From NCBI RefSeq assembly GCF_000178955.2, contig NC_016631.1:124001-188000 (forward strand): 64,000 bases of DNA, read 5' to 3'. Positions 15,751 through 24,540 of the stretch are shown piece after piece; position 1 is the first letter of the stretch, and each line of letters opens with the position of its first letter. The DNA is from Granulicella mallensis MP5ACTX8 (lineage in GTDB: Bacteria; Acidobacteriota; Terriglobia; Terriglobales; Acidobacteriaceae). A program made the translations under genes and the position numbers. Below the pieces are notes generated by a model that was not told where the DNA came from, ran no database searches, and saw only the letters and a list, made by a program, of their open reading frames with translations.

Positions 15751-18132
15751 ATGTCGTCCCACCGCTTTAAGAGCAATCTGTTCGCCTGCATTGTTGTCAT
15801 CCTTTCCACGCTCGCCGCCGCCGCACAATCCGCATCGCTTCACGGTACCGTTCTCGACCCTGTCGGAGCCTCCATCCATGGCGCTCATGTCTCGCTTACC
15901 GGCCACGGCAGTCGCCAAACCACAACCACCGACGTTACCGGAGCCTACGGCTTCACGGCGCTCCAGGGTGGCAGTTATACGCTGACTGTCGAAGCTGCCG
16001 GCTTCGGCCGCTATGAAAACTCCTCTATCCACGTCGCCGCTGACAAGTCGCTCGACTGGCGCGTTCAGTTGGGACTTGAGTCTGCCTCGCAGTCCATCAC
16101 CGTGCAGGGTGACGTTGAAGCCCTGGAGCAGGTGCCTACCCTCGGCAAGACGGGCACCATTCTTCAGGACATTCCGCAGAGCGTCTCCGTCATCGGACAC
16201 GGTCTCTCCGAACAGCAGGGCGATCTCGTTTTGCAAGACACCGTCCGCAATGCGAGCGGCGTAATTCAGGGCGGCACCGACGGCTTCGGGTTCGCCGACC
16301 GCTTCCAGATTCGTGGACTCGAAGCCCGCATCTTCAATGATGGCTTTTCCGACGGCGATGAGCGCAATGGTATTCCACACTCGCTCAATGGCGTTGAGCG
16401 AGTCGAGATCCTCGAAGGCCCCGGCTCCTCGCTCTTCGGCAGCGGACCTCCGGGAGGGACGATCAACCTCGTTCATTACACGCCGTCGCCGAAGTTTGGT
16501 ACAGGCGCACAGTTTCAGGCGGGATCGTTTGGACTCTTCTCGGGAACAGCGTATCTTACCGGCGGCACTGGTCTGCAGGGACTGGACTACCGCATCGACG
16601 GCATGGCGGAACACCAGGACGGCTTCCGTTCCCTCGCCGCTGCCGACTACGAGCTTCGTCCCGTGCTGGGTCTGACCAGTAGCCACAACGTTCTTTTGTT
16701 GGCCTTCGATGGTCGCGACCTGCAGGCTACTCCCGATCCCGCGGGCCTTCTCTACGTCAATCACACGCCTATCACCACCGTCGGACGCGATGCGAAATAC
16801 TCTACGCCCTTCAGCTTCGGGGACCAGACGATTGGCCGCTTCACCGGATCGGATGTATGGCAGGCCGCACCCTTCGTTACGGTGAATAATCGTCTCTCCT
16901 ACATGTACCGGAACCTCGCGATCCTGCGAAACGGCGACGGCGGCACCATCGTGGGAACAGCCCTCACCGGTCGCCAGCTACGCACCCAGCACGATACGCT
17001 CAACGACTTTGACTATGAGGCCGAGCCGGTCTTCAGCTTTCATATCGGCTCCGTGCACAATACGTTGCTTACCGGTTTTGAGGCGCAGCACCAGAGCGTT
17101 GTTGCCAACCGCGCGACAGCCGATCTGCCTAACATCGTCAACATCTTTGCGCCGGTCATTCCGGAGACATCTCGCAATAGCCTCACCTTCCTGCGGGATG
17201 CGACGCACTCCGGTTTTCTCGATCATCTCAACGCAACCTACGAGGGCCTGTATGCAACGGATCAACTCGATCTCACCAGCCGCTGGAAGCTACGCATCGG
17301 CGGCCGGCAGGATTGGTGGCAGACAGCACTCTCACCGCAGGTCAACGTGGCGGGGCGCAGCCTCGGCAATGGCCAACTCATCGAGCCTCCCAACACCTAC
17401 ACGCGCAATGACACGCCGTTTAGCTGGAACGTCGGCACCGTCTATCGCATCCTGCCTGGCGTCTCGCCCTTCTTCGGCGTAGCGCACAGCAACCTCGTCA
17501 ACTTCAACTCAGAAGCCACGCAAAACGGCGTGGAGGCACCCGAGAACGGAACGCAGTATGAAGCCGGCGTGAAGGTCGCAGCGCTCAATGATCGCATCCT
17601 GGTTACTGCTGCCGCCTTCCACGTCATGCGCAACAATGTCTTCTCGCTGGTGAGTGACATCCCCGTCTTCAACGACCAACTGACCCAGGGTGGAGAAGGC
17701 AATGTAGAACTCGCGCTTTCGCACCATTGGAAGCTGAATGCAAACGCAACGGGGATGCATGCCTCACTGACGGATAACCCCTCGAACCCCGCAGCTACAG
17801 GTCGTCGCCCGCAAGGGGTGCCAGATCGCATCGTCAATCTATGGACCAGCTATGAGCTTCCACTGGGCGGACAGGACACAATCACGCTCGCTGGCGGCTT
17901 CACCAATCGCAGCAGCATGTTTGCGGACCTGCTCAACACCAATTCCATTCCGTCCTACACCACCGCGGACGTCGTCGCGAACTTCCACGTACACGGTTGG
18001 ACCGGTGCCTTCGGGGTGCGTAACCTTACCGATACGCGCTACTTCACTGCGGCGAATGGCGCGGGCGGCTTCGTCGGGGAATCACGCTCTTACTTCGGCA
18101 AGGTGCAGTTCCGCTTCGGGGCGGGAAGGTAA
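15751..18132 (+). CDS. TonB-dependent siderophore-type receptor
   Basis: A 793-residue outer-membrane receptor. A signal peptide (cleavage near A-A-A-Q-S) is followed by a carboxypeptidase-regulatory-like beta-sandwich (about residues 28-105, L-H-G-T-V-L-D-P-V-G-A and G-A-Y-G-F-T-A-L). The plug domain follows, with I-L-Q-D-I-P-Q-S-V-S-V-I and V-E-R-V-E-I-L-E-G-P-G-S-S-L-F-G, and then a 22-strand barrel ending in an aromatic-containing K-V-Q-F-R-F strand. The plug is the FhuA/FpvA siderophore type. The substrate is probably a ferric chelate, but no siderophore genes or ABC importer lie alongside. Confidence 0.9.
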   Translation: MSSHRFKSNLFACIVVILSTLAAAAQSASLHGTVLDPVGASIHGAHVSLTGHGSRQTTTTDVTGAYGFTALQGGSYTLTVEAAGFGRYENSSIHVAADKSLDWRVQLGLESASQSITVQGDVEALEQVPTLGKTGTILQDIPQSVSVIGHGLSEQQGDLVLQDTVRNASGVIQGGTDGFGFADRFQIRGLEARIFNDGFSDGDERNGIPHSLNGVERVEILEGPGSSLFGSGPPGGTINLVHYTPSPKFGTGAQFQAGSFGLFSGTAYLTGGTGLQGLDYRIDGMAEHQDGFRSLAAADYELRPVLGLTSSHNVLLLAFDGRDLQATPDPAGLLYVNHTPITTVGRDAKYSTPFSFGDQTIGRFTGSDVWQAAPFVTVNNRLSYMYRNLAILRNGDGGTIVGTALTGRQLRTQHDTLNDFDYEAEPVFSFHIGSVHNTLLTGFEAQHQSVVANRATADLPNIVNIFAPVIPETSRNSLTFLRDATHSGFLDHLNATYEGLYATDQLDLTSRWKLRIGGRQDWWQTALSPQVNVAGRSLGNGQLIEPPNTYTRNDTPFSWNVGTVYRILPGVSPFFGVAHSNLVNFNSEATQNGVEAPENGTQYEAGVKVAALNDRILVTAAAFHVMRNNVFSLVSDIPVFNDQLTQGGEGNVELALSHHWKLNANATGMHASLTDNPSNPAATGRRPQGVPDRIVNLWTSYELPLGGQDTITLAGGFTNRSSMFADLLNTNSIPSYTTADVVANFHVHGWTGAFGVRNLTDTRYFTAANGAGGFVGESRSYFGKVQFRFGAGR

Positions 18133-18172
18133 CGTACTGCTTCGAAGCGGAACTGGATCTCCATAAACACAA

Positions 18173-18202
18173 GGGGGGCCGAGCCTCTGCTCGCCGGCCC
18201 CT
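18173..18202. terminator. hairpin after the TonB receptor
   Basis: GGGGCC and GGCCCC arms enclose a loop of about 15 nt some 40 bp beyond the stop codon. The rest of the gap to 18464 has no gene; a fragment of the CCTGAGCGAAG repeat family lies near 18280-18320. Confidence 0.45.
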
Positions 18203-18464
18203 CGCGTGTTCTTCAGGACTTTGCACGATCACCGAGCAAGCATTGCTGCCCAACTACTTTTGCTTTTCTGGCTTGTCATTCCGACCCTGAGCGAAGCCGA
18301 AGGGGAGCGAATCTGATTTCTCCCGTTCTTTGTTCGTACTACCCAGAAGACGTAGGCGCAAAAGCCGAGGGTCTGTTCCTATTCAATCGCCCACAAGCCA
18401 TCTTCCAGGCCACATTTTGATAAATGGCGAGAAGACGACTTTACGTTACCGATTTCTTCAATCC

Positions 18465-19379
18465 CTATCTTGGGATCTTTGCCGCGAGTTCATTCACCCG
18501 CGAAAGGAACAACTTTAATACGGGAGAGGGATTTGCCTTACGATAGCCGACCGATAAATCGATCTTCGGTCCCACGCCTTCAAGTGGACGAGTGGTCACA
18601 GTATCCGGAAGAAAGGTCTTTGCATAAAGTGGCAGGAGAGCGATGCCACCCGTGGAGGCGATGAGGGACATGACGCCACCCAAATTGTCTACCTCGTGGC
18701 TCGGTCTGATCTCGATGCCATTGTCATTCAGAAACCTGTCGATCGCCCGGCGTAACGCCGGCTGTTTGCCTGAGATGCTGAGGGCCGTTCCGGAGACGCT
18801 GATGAATGTTTCCCCGGCAATCTCTTGAAGAGAGATCGTCTTCCTCGCAGCGAACGGATGATTCGAAGGCATGAAGACCTCGAAAGGCTCTTCGACAAGA
18901 GTCCTGAAATCCAGATCGCTGCTACCGTCTTCTCTGCGAAGGAAGGCCACATCGATCCCCCCATGCAATAGAGCGGCGGCAAGTTGGGGAGAGTTCTGCG
19001 TAGAAATCACGACGTGGATATTGGGCAATTCGTCGCGAAGAAGCTTTAGAGCTTCAGGAAGCCATGTCGTGTCATGGCCGATCATGAAACCCAAAGCGAA
19101 CGAAGGCTTCGTCGGGTAAGCGATCTGCCGAGCGGATTGTACGGCCGCCTCCGCCTGAGAAAGCATGATGCGCGCGTGGTCCAGGAACACCCGGCCTGCG
19201 GGCGTCAACTCGACCCCCTTCGCTCCTCTTACAAAGAGCGGCGTACCCACTTCGTCTTCAAGGTCACGGATCTGGCGGCTCAGTGACGGTTGCGTTGTGT
19301 GCAACTTTTCTTCCGCCGCAAGCTTGAGGCTACGCGCTTCAGCGACCGCGACGAAGTAACGAAGATGCCTGAGCTCCAA
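18465..19379 (-). CDS. LysR-family regulator (BenM/CatM-like)
   Basis: A 304-residue activator or repressor. The helix-turn-helix occupies residues 1-60 (L-R-H-L-R-Y-F-V-A-V-A-E-A, then T-Q-P-S-L-S-R-Q-I-R-D-L-E), and the periplasmic-binding-like effector domain residues 90-295. I chose the TTG at 19379 because the family almost always begins M-E-L-R-H-L-R-Y-F there and AGAGGTGG lies five bases upstream. The ATG at 19403 would add eight residues and has poor spacing. Divergent from an SDR gene with a 21-bp dyad between them. Confidence 0.88.
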   Translation of the reverse strand: MELRHLRYFVAVAEARSLKLAAEEKLHTTQPSLSRQIRDLEDEVGTPLFVRGAKGVELTPAGRVFLDHARIMLSQAEAAVQSARQIAYPTKPSFALGFMIGHDTTWLPEALKLLRDELPNIHVVISTQNSPQLAAALLHGGIDVAFLRREDGSSDLDFRTLVEEPFEVFMPSNHPFAARKTISLQEIAGETFISVSGTALSISGKQPALRRAIDRFLNDNGIEIRPSHEVDNLGGVMSLIASTGGIALLPLYAKTFLPDTVTTRPLEGVGPKIDLSVGYRKANPSPVLKLFLSRVNELAAKIPR

Positions 19380-19413
19380 ATGCCACCTCTGCCTGAAAAG
19401 CATACCCCCTCAG

Positions 19414-19434
19414 CCAATAAAGCAATTTTATTGG
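19414..19434. promoter_or_regulatory. 21-bp palindrome, candidate LysR site
   Basis: CCAATAAA is followed by 5 bp and then its exact complement TTTATTGG. It lies about 35 bp upstream of the LysR start and 146 bp upstream of the divergent SDR gene. Size and symmetry suit a LysR recognition site. Confidence 0.6.
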
Positions 19435-19579
19435 CGACGTTTCGAGGTTATGCTCGGGAAACTGTTCATTCGACTGCGAAGGTATCACTAGAGAGCGAAG
19501 GCCGCATCCCTACGCTGGCCCCTGGACCTCTCTTCGCTCAATCGAGGGACATCATTCGTCTGTAGAAAGGTGGAAACAC

Positions 19580-20323
19580 ATGTCGTACTCGTTGAAGGGA
19601 AAAGTCGCGCTGGTAACAGGCGGATCGCGTGGGATTGGCGCAGCAATCGCAAAACGCCTCGCTGCAAATGGAGCGAGCGTGGCTATCACCTATGCAAAGG
19701 ATGCCAGCTCAGCTTCTGCCGTGGTCACGGCGATCGAAGCGGCGGGCGGAACAGCAGTTGCCATCCAGGCAGATGCGGTCGATCCCGAAGCGATTCGCTC
19801 TTCGGTGGAGAAGGTCGTCGGCGCCCTGGGCAGACTGGATGTTCTTGTGAACAATGCCGGCACCGCCATTCCAAAGCTGTTTGAAGACACGACTCTGGAA
19901 GAGATGGACCACGTCATCAATCTCAACATTCGCGGCGTATTCGTCACGACACAGGCAGCCCTGAAGCACATGAATGATAACGGCCGAATCATCATGATCG
20001 GTTCATGCGTTGGCGAGCGCAATCTGACACCGGGGTTGGCGGCCTATGCGGCGACCAAGGGTGCCGTGAAGATGTTTGCCCAGAGTTTGTCCAGAGAGGT
20101 CGGGCGCCGGGGCATCACGGTGAACAACGTGCAGCCGGGTCCGATTGATACCGACCTCAATCCTGCTGCTGGAGAGTGGGCCACTCCTCAAAAAGCAGTC
20201 ACGGCGCTCAACCGCTATGGACTTGTTGATGAGGTCGCGGCACTGGTCGCATTTGTCGCCAGTCCGGAGTCCGCCTACATCACTGGGGCGAACCTGACCG
20301 TCGATGGTGGAACAAACGCCTGA
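19580..20323 (+). CDS. SDR oxidoreductase (3-oxoacyl-ACP reductase-like)
   Basis: A 247-residue SDR with T-G-G-S-R-G-I-G at residues 12-19, N-N-A-G near 89, a catalytic Ser in M-I-G-S-C-V-G and Y-A-A-T-K near 155. The end, L-T-V-D-G-G-T-N-A, is typical. AAAGGTGG precedes the ATG. It is the only gene downstream of the LysR-divergent promoter and is closed by a strong hairpin at 20329-20363, so it looks like a single-gene regulon. Confidence 0.9.
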   Translation: MSYSLKGKVALVTGGSRGIGAAIAKRLAANGASVAITYAKDASSASAVVTAIEAAGGTAVAIQADAVDPEAIRSSVEKVVGALGRLDVLVNNAGTAIPKLFEDTTLEEMDHVINLNIRGVFVTTQAALKHMNDNGRIIMIGSCVGERNLTPGLAAYAATKGAVKMFAQSLSREVGRRGITVNNVQPGPIDTDLNPAAGEWATPQKAVTALNRYGLVDEVAALVAFVASPESAYITGANLTVDGGTNA

Positions 20324-20328
20324 GCAGA

Positions 20329-20363
20329 GCGGTCTCCTCATCCAACAGGACTGAGGAGACCGC
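20329..20363. terminator. bidirectional hairpin between SDR and AraC genes
   Basis: GCGGTCTCCTCA (20329-20340) and TGAGGAGACCGC (20352-20363) pair perfectly across an 11-nt loop. It sits midway between the convergent stop codons at 20323 and 20371. Confidence 0.6.
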
Positions 20364-20370
20364 ACTCCCG

Positions 20371-21345
20371 TCATCCCGCAACAAGCTCAAGCCGATGCGC
20401 ACGCGCAACTTCTTCTCCGCTATCAGAAGAAGAAGCCAAACTCCGCCCACGGCTATATTGCCGCGGCGAGCAGCCCATGACTCTCTTGAAGGCTGTGCTG
20501 AAGGCGCTTTCAGATTCGTACCCAAGTGACGGCGCGATCTCCGAGATGGGATCGCTGGAGTTCACCAGCCTGTCCCCGGCCAGCAGCATGCGCCAGCGTG
20601 TCAGGTACTCCATGGCGGAGGTCCCGACCGTCTGCTTGAACCTCAGCGCAAAGATCGATCGCGACATCCCCGCTAGTCCGGCCAGTTCCTGCAACGTCCA
20701 GCGATGCATCGGATCGGAGTGCATCGCACTGATCGCTGCGCTGATCTGTTTGTCTGCGAGAGCGAAGAGCCATCCCACGCCGCCACTCAACCCCTCCGCC
20801 AGATGCAGCCGCAACGCCTGCACCAGAATCATGTTGGCGAGTTGTTGTGCGACCAGAAAGCCGCCCGGCTGCGGCTCGCGCAACTCCTGCCCCATCCGCT
20901 CCAGGGACCAGCGCAGCGTTGCCCTGTCCGACTCCTTCCGGAGATGCACAATGGGCGGCAGCACTCCCAGCAGGATGTCGGCATGCTTGCCGCCAAGCGT
21001 GAAGTGGCCGCCGACACTAAAGCAATCCCCGCCGCCATTGACCGTGCGGATGGCCCCATTCAGAGGAAATTGAAAGAGCGAGAAAGCATCGACCGGCGTT
21101 AGCGCCGGATCGCTTGCCAGGATGAAAGGCCGCCCGCGCGGCAACAGGAAGCAGTCGCCCGGCTCCAGCCTCACCGGCTCGGGAACGCCCTCCACGGACA
21201 GCCAGCAATGGCCCGAGACCAACGCATAGCATTTGATCCCTTCATGCTGGCCGAACCGGATCGACCACTCTCCGCCCATGTCGACGCCGCCGGACATGTA
21301 ATTGCGTGGTTTCAGCAGCGACAGCACATCGGAGAGCGGATCCAT
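20371..21345 (-). CDS. AraC-family regulator with cupin domain
   Basis: A 324-residue regulator. The N-terminal 190 residues form an AraC-binding/cupin_6-like sensor (P-V-R-L-E-P-G-D-C-F-L-L-P-R-G-R-P-F). The C-terminal 100 carry the double helix-turn-helix: W-T-L-Q-E-L-A-G-L-A-G-M-S-R-S-I-F, then I-S-E-I-A-P-S-L-G-Y-E-S-E-S-A-F-S-T-A-F. It is divergent from an NAD-dependent epimerase-like gene across a 137-bp gap and likely activates it. Confidence 0.88.
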   Translation of the reverse strand: MDPLSDVLSLLKPRNYMSGGVDMGGEWSIRFGQHEGIKCYALVSGHCWLSVEGVPEPVRLEPGDCFLLPRGRPFILASDPALTPVDAFSLFQFPLNGAIRTVNGGGDCFSVGGHFTLGGKHADILLGVLPPIVHLRKESDRATLRWSLERMGQELREPQPGGFLVAQQLANMILVQALRLHLAEGLSGGVGWLFALADKQISAAISAMHSDPMHRWTLQELAGLAGMSRSIFALRFKQTVGTSAMEYLTRWRMLLAGDRLVNSSDPISEIAPSLGYESESAFSTAFKRVMGCSPRQYSRGRSLASSSDSGEEVARAHRLELVAG

Positions 21346-21482
21346 AAAACCCCGGACGATTGCAAAGATAATACGGACTCTACAGCATAGATTGTACGGC
21401 CTTCATCCCTTACCTTGTCATAACGGGGCTGCAAATGCGGCCACGAGCAGCAGGGGTTCACGAACCAAAAGGAGAAGTCGTT

Positions 21483-22367
21483 ATGCGTGTTTTCGTTACT
21501 GGCGCCACTGGATTTATCGGCTCTGCCCTCATTCCGGAATTGAGGAACGCGGGTCATCACGTACTCGGATTGACGCGCTCGGAAGAGGGAGCGAAGTCCT
21601 TGATCGCCGCAGGCGCCGAGGCGCACCGAGGCGATCTTGAAGACCTGGAAAGTCTGCGCAGCGGAGCGGCCCTGGCAGACGGCGTGATTCACTGCGGCTT
21701 CAACCACGACTTCTCGAAGTACGTAGCTAACTGCGAGATGGACAGGCGAGTCATCGAGACCCTCGGCTCCGTGCTCGCCGGCTCGGACCGGCCCCTGGTG
21801 ATCACGTCCGGGGCCAGCACGGCGATCACTCCGGGACGCGCTTCGACCGAAGAAGATGCGCCCAACTCTCCCATTCCCCGCGTGGCTTCGGAGATGGCGG
21901 CAGCAGCCGTGGCAGCGCAAGGCGTCCATGTTTCGGTCATGCGCCTTCCGCAGGTGCATGACACTGTCAAGCAGGGCCTCGTCTCTTACCTGATCGAAGT
22001 CGCCCGCAGGAAGGGTGTCTCCGCGTATGTCGGCGACGGCCTCAATCGCTGGCCTGCGGTCCACGTGCTCGACGCTGTTCGTCTCTACCGGCTCGCGCTG
22101 GAGAAGGGCATTGCGGGAGCACGCTACAACGCGGTGGGAGAAGAGGGTATTCCGCTTCGAGAGATCGCTGAGACGATCGGTCGCGGCCTGAAGCAGCCGG
22201 TGGTGTCCCTGTCCCCTGAGCAGGCAGCCGAGCACTTTGGCTGGCTGGCGGGATTTGCAGGGTTCGACGGAACGGCTTCGAGCGCCCTCACGCAGCAGCG
22301 GCTGGGCTGGCGCCCCACAGGCCCGGGCCTGATCACCGATCTCAACAACATGCGCTTCGAAGCCTGA
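21483..22367 (+). CDS. NAD-dependent epimerase/dehydratase-like SDR
   Basis: A 294-residue atypical or extended SDR. It begins M-R-V-F-V-T-G-A-T-G-F-I-G, the dinucleotide-binding loop of this branch. The mid-protein S-G-A-S-T-A and a P-Q-V-H-D segment replace the usual Y-x-x-x-K site, which is not evident. Such members may be reductases or regulatory NAD(P) sensors. AAGGAG stands 8 bp before the ATG at 21483, which rules out longer in-frame starts. Divergent from an AraC gene. Confidence 0.85.
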   Translation: MRVFVTGATGFIGSALIPELRNAGHHVLGLTRSEEGAKSLIAAGAEAHRGDLEDLESLRSGAALADGVIHCGFNHDFSKYVANCEMDRRVIETLGSVLAGSDRPLVITSGASTAITPGRASTEEDAPNSPIPRVASEMAAAAVAAQGVHVSVMRLPQVHDTVKQGLVSYLIEVARRKGVSAYVGDGLNRWPAVHVLDAVRLYRLALEKGIAGARYNAVGEEGIPLREIAETIGRGLKQPVVSLSPEQAAEHFGWLAGFAGFDGTASSALTQQRLGWRPTGPGLITDLNNMRFEA

Positions 22368-22373
22368 CAGAGT

Positions 22374-22406
22374 ATGTACCTGCGGCGCAAAGTGCCGCAG
22401 GTACAT
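22374..22406. terminator. 13-bp perfect hairpin after the epimerase-like gene
   Basis: ATGTACCTGCGGC and GCCGCAGGTACAT pair exactly across a 7-nt loop, 7 bp after the stop codon. Confidence 0.6.
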
Positions 22407-22445
22407 TCCTCATCGCAGGGCTTATCAAACTGCGCATGATTGAAG

Positions 22446-22493
22446 TCGAACGGTGCAAACAGTTTGTTGAGGCAAGGAATCGGAAGGGCATGG
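22446..22493. repeat. CGAACGGTGCAAAC repeat, copy 1
   Basis: The tract TCGAACGGTGCAAAC, then GTTTGTTGAGGCA and CGGAAGGGCA, recurs at 37430-37476 with few changes, and a diverged copy lies at 38272-38340. The remainder of 22368-22648 carries no gene. Confidence 0.6.
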
Positions 22494-22648
22494 CTTCAGC
22501 CATGCCGCAAGCCCAGCGTCGAAGACGCATACCTCGCTGCCGCAGGCCGGAGTGAAGCCCGCAGGGCGTAACGACCGAAATTGCCTTCTTCGGTCGAGGC
22601 AAGACAAGTCGCTCCAACCACAGATAGATCCTTGGTTATTCCGAGACC

Positions 22649-23230
22649 TCACCGCTCCGCTAGCAGCCTCTTGATGTTCGCTTCAACATTGTCCTTGTTG
22701 ATGACAACGCCCACATAGGCCACCGCGATTCTTCCCGACTTATCGATCAGGTACGTGGCAGGAAACGCACTCAACTTGTAGGCCTTGGAAATCGCATCGT
22801 CCCCCATTGCGATCGGGTAATTGATCCCCTTCTGCGCGACGAACGGCCTCACCCGGCCCCAGGCTTCGTCAGCGTCCTTCAGGCTCTCATAAGAGATATC
22901 CATCGAAACGCCAACAGCGGTAAATCCCTGGTCTTTGTATGCCTTCTCAAGTGCAATGAACGAGGGGATCTCGAGCACGCAGCCGCCGCAATCCGTCGCC
23001 CAGAAGTTGAGCAGAAGAACCTTACCCCGGTAGTCGGAAACGTGGATCTTCCTGCCATCCTGCCCAACCACTTCAAAGGCCGGCGCTGGTTTCCGCTCTG
23101 CTGTTGGTGTGAGCGACGCATGGGCGTCCTGTTGTCCGTGCAGAGCAGGCACAAGGCACATTCCTATAAGCCCGAGAACACAAGCAACAGCTCTGAGTCC
23201 CATCTGTCGCACTGCTGGTTTCCTCTCCAT
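22649..23230 (-). CDS. TlpA/ResA-like exported thioredoxin-fold protein
   Basis: A 193-residue protein with a signal sequence or N-terminal anchor (A-V-A-C-V-L-G-L-I-G-M-C-L) followed by an AhpC/TlpA thioredoxin domain. The redox site is F-W-A-T-D-C-G-G-C (C81 and C84), so the dipeptide between the cysteines is G-G instead of the common E-P, T-P or G-P. The cis-proline (F-P-A-T-Y-L-I) is kept. Probably a periplasmic thiol-disulfide oxidoreductase. GGAGGAAAG fixes the start at 23230. Divergent from the PadR gene. Confidence 0.87.
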   Translation of the reverse strand: MERKPAVRQMGLRAVACVLGLIGMCLVPALHGQQDAHASLTPTAERKPAPAFEVVGQDGRKIHVSDYRGKVLLLNFWATDCGGCVLEIPSFIALEKAYKDQGFTAVGVSMDISYESLKDADEAWGRVRPFVAQKGINYPIAMGDDAISKAYKLSAFPATYLIDKSGRIAVAYVGVVINKDNVEANIKRLLAER

Positions 23231-23305
23231 ACTTTCCTCCGTATCCCTGCAGGCTCGCCACAATTCATCGACAGTCAGCCCTATAACCTCTACAATGTAA
23301 CACTA

Positions 23306-23617
23306 ATGATAGGCGAGTTCGAATACCTGCTGATTGCTGCCACCCTCCGCCTCGGCGAAGAGGCCTACGGTGCTTCCATTCGCCGCGAGGTCGAAGAGGC
23401 AACGGAGAGGCCCTGTTCGATAGGCTCTCTCTACACAACGCTGGATCGTCTGGAAGCCAAAGGCCTGGTGACGACGTGGATGGGAGAGGCAACGGCGCAG
23501 CGCGGAGGGCGTGCAAAGCGCATGGTCTCCGTAACGGCCAAGGGCGTCGAATCAGCCTCCGCTTTTTATCGCGCCATCTCGAGAGTCAGCCGCGATATCT
23601 CATGGGAGGCGAGATGA
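23306..23617 (+). CDS. PadR-family regulator
   Basis: A 103-residue winged-helix protein: E-F-E-Y-L-L-I-A-A-T-L-R-L at the start, then Y-G-A-S-I-R-R-E-V-E-E-A-T and the hallmark S-I-G-S-L-Y-T-T-L-D-R-L-E-A-K-G-L. It lacks a long C-terminal arm, as in subfamily-2 PadR proteins. Its stop overlaps the start of the next gene (ATGA), so the two are translated together and the membrane protein is its likely partner or target. Confidence 0.9.
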   Translation: MIGEFEYLLIAATLRLGEEAYGASIRREVEEATERPCSIGSLYTTLDRLEAKGLVTTWMGEATAQRGGRAKRMVSVTAKGVESASAFYRAISRVSRDISWEAR

Positions 23618-24540
23618 CCTTTGTCTCAAGACTAGAGCCCATGATGGCCTTCCTGTTGAAGGGGCTGCTGAGTGCGCTCGACGAAGAGGAAAGAGAAGCC
23701 GTCGCCGGAGACTTACTGGAAGCGCACGAGTCTCCCCTGGCATCGGTGCTTCAGGTCCTTGGCCTGGTACTCAGAAGACAGCTCAATCACTGGGCGCGAT
23801 GGCAACCCTGGCTTGTCTTCATCGCCGTCGTAACTCCATTGGCCGTTGTGCTTTCTCAAACGGCAAGAGAGTTTGCAGGCTGGGCCGCAGTTTATAGCTG
23901 GATGTTAATCAACAATACCGATGCCACTCTCCTGCGCACTCCCGGATTCTGGCATGGTGCGCTGGAGTACGGCGGGGCCATCGTTAAATTTGGCCTGGTA
24001 CTGTTTTGCTGCTCGTGGGTCTGCGGACGCTTGATTGCAAAGCTATCTCGCCATACCCGCCTCTCGATGGGACTGCTGTTGTTGGTCATCTCTTTGCTCG
24101 TGAACATCATCGGCATCCCGTCCCATGCACGAGCGTTTCTGATCCATGCCAATGACAGATATTTTCCGAACGGACCCGTCTTCGCACTCGCGTTCTATCG
24201 AACATGGTTTCCACTGATCCTCTTCGTCCTCACCGTGCTGATCCCTTTCTTGCTGGCCATGATTCCAACAAAGACAAGCATCCGGGAGTCTAAACCGGTC
24301 AGCATCCTTCTGAGTTGTTCCACTGTCTTCGTGACTGTTGGGCTGATGGAACAACCCTGGCTATTGAGGGAGATCTGGAGCTGGCAAATCATTCCTGCAC
24401 CCTGGGTGCATCTTCCCTATCTCTTGCCCTTCGCTTCCATAGGGCCAGCTTGTTACCTGCTTTGGAGATTCGGCCAACGCAGTTGCAACAACTTCAGTCC
24501 GCGCGCGCGGCGGCTTCCAAAGCGGGCAGGTCCAGCTTGA
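23614..24540 (+). CDS. PadR-linked membrane protein (permease-prefix-like N-terminus)
   Basis: A 308-residue membrane protein of unknown function. Residues about 10-40 (L-L-S-A-L-D-E-E-E-R-E-A-V-A-G-D-L-L-E-A-H-E) resemble the prefix domain found ahead of FtsX-type permeases in acidobacteria. About seven hydrophobic segments follow. It lacks the large periplasmic MacB domain. ATG 23614 overlaps the PadR stop by 4 bp. Its 3' end overlaps the convergent VOC gene by 47 bp. Confidence 0.7.
   Translation: MTFVSRLEPMMAFLLKGLLSALDEEEREAVAGDLLEAHESPLASVLQVLGLVLRRQLNHWARWQPWLVFIAVVTPLAVVLSQTAREFAGWAAVYSWMLINNTDATLLRTPGFWHGALEYGGAIVKFGLVLFCCSWVCGRLIAKLSRHTRLSMGLLLLVISLLVNIIGIPSHARAFLIHANDRYFPNGPVFALAFYRTWFPLILFVLTVLIPFLLAMIPTKTSIRESKPVSILLSCSTVFVTVGLMEQPWLLREIWSWQIIPAPWVHLPYLLPFASIGPACYLLWRFGQRSCNNFSPRARRLPKRAGPA

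Noticed and set aside
23476..23613. N-terminal extension of the PadR-linked membrane protein
   Set aside because: It overlaps the PadR coding region in another frame; the ATGA junction at 23614 explains the start better.
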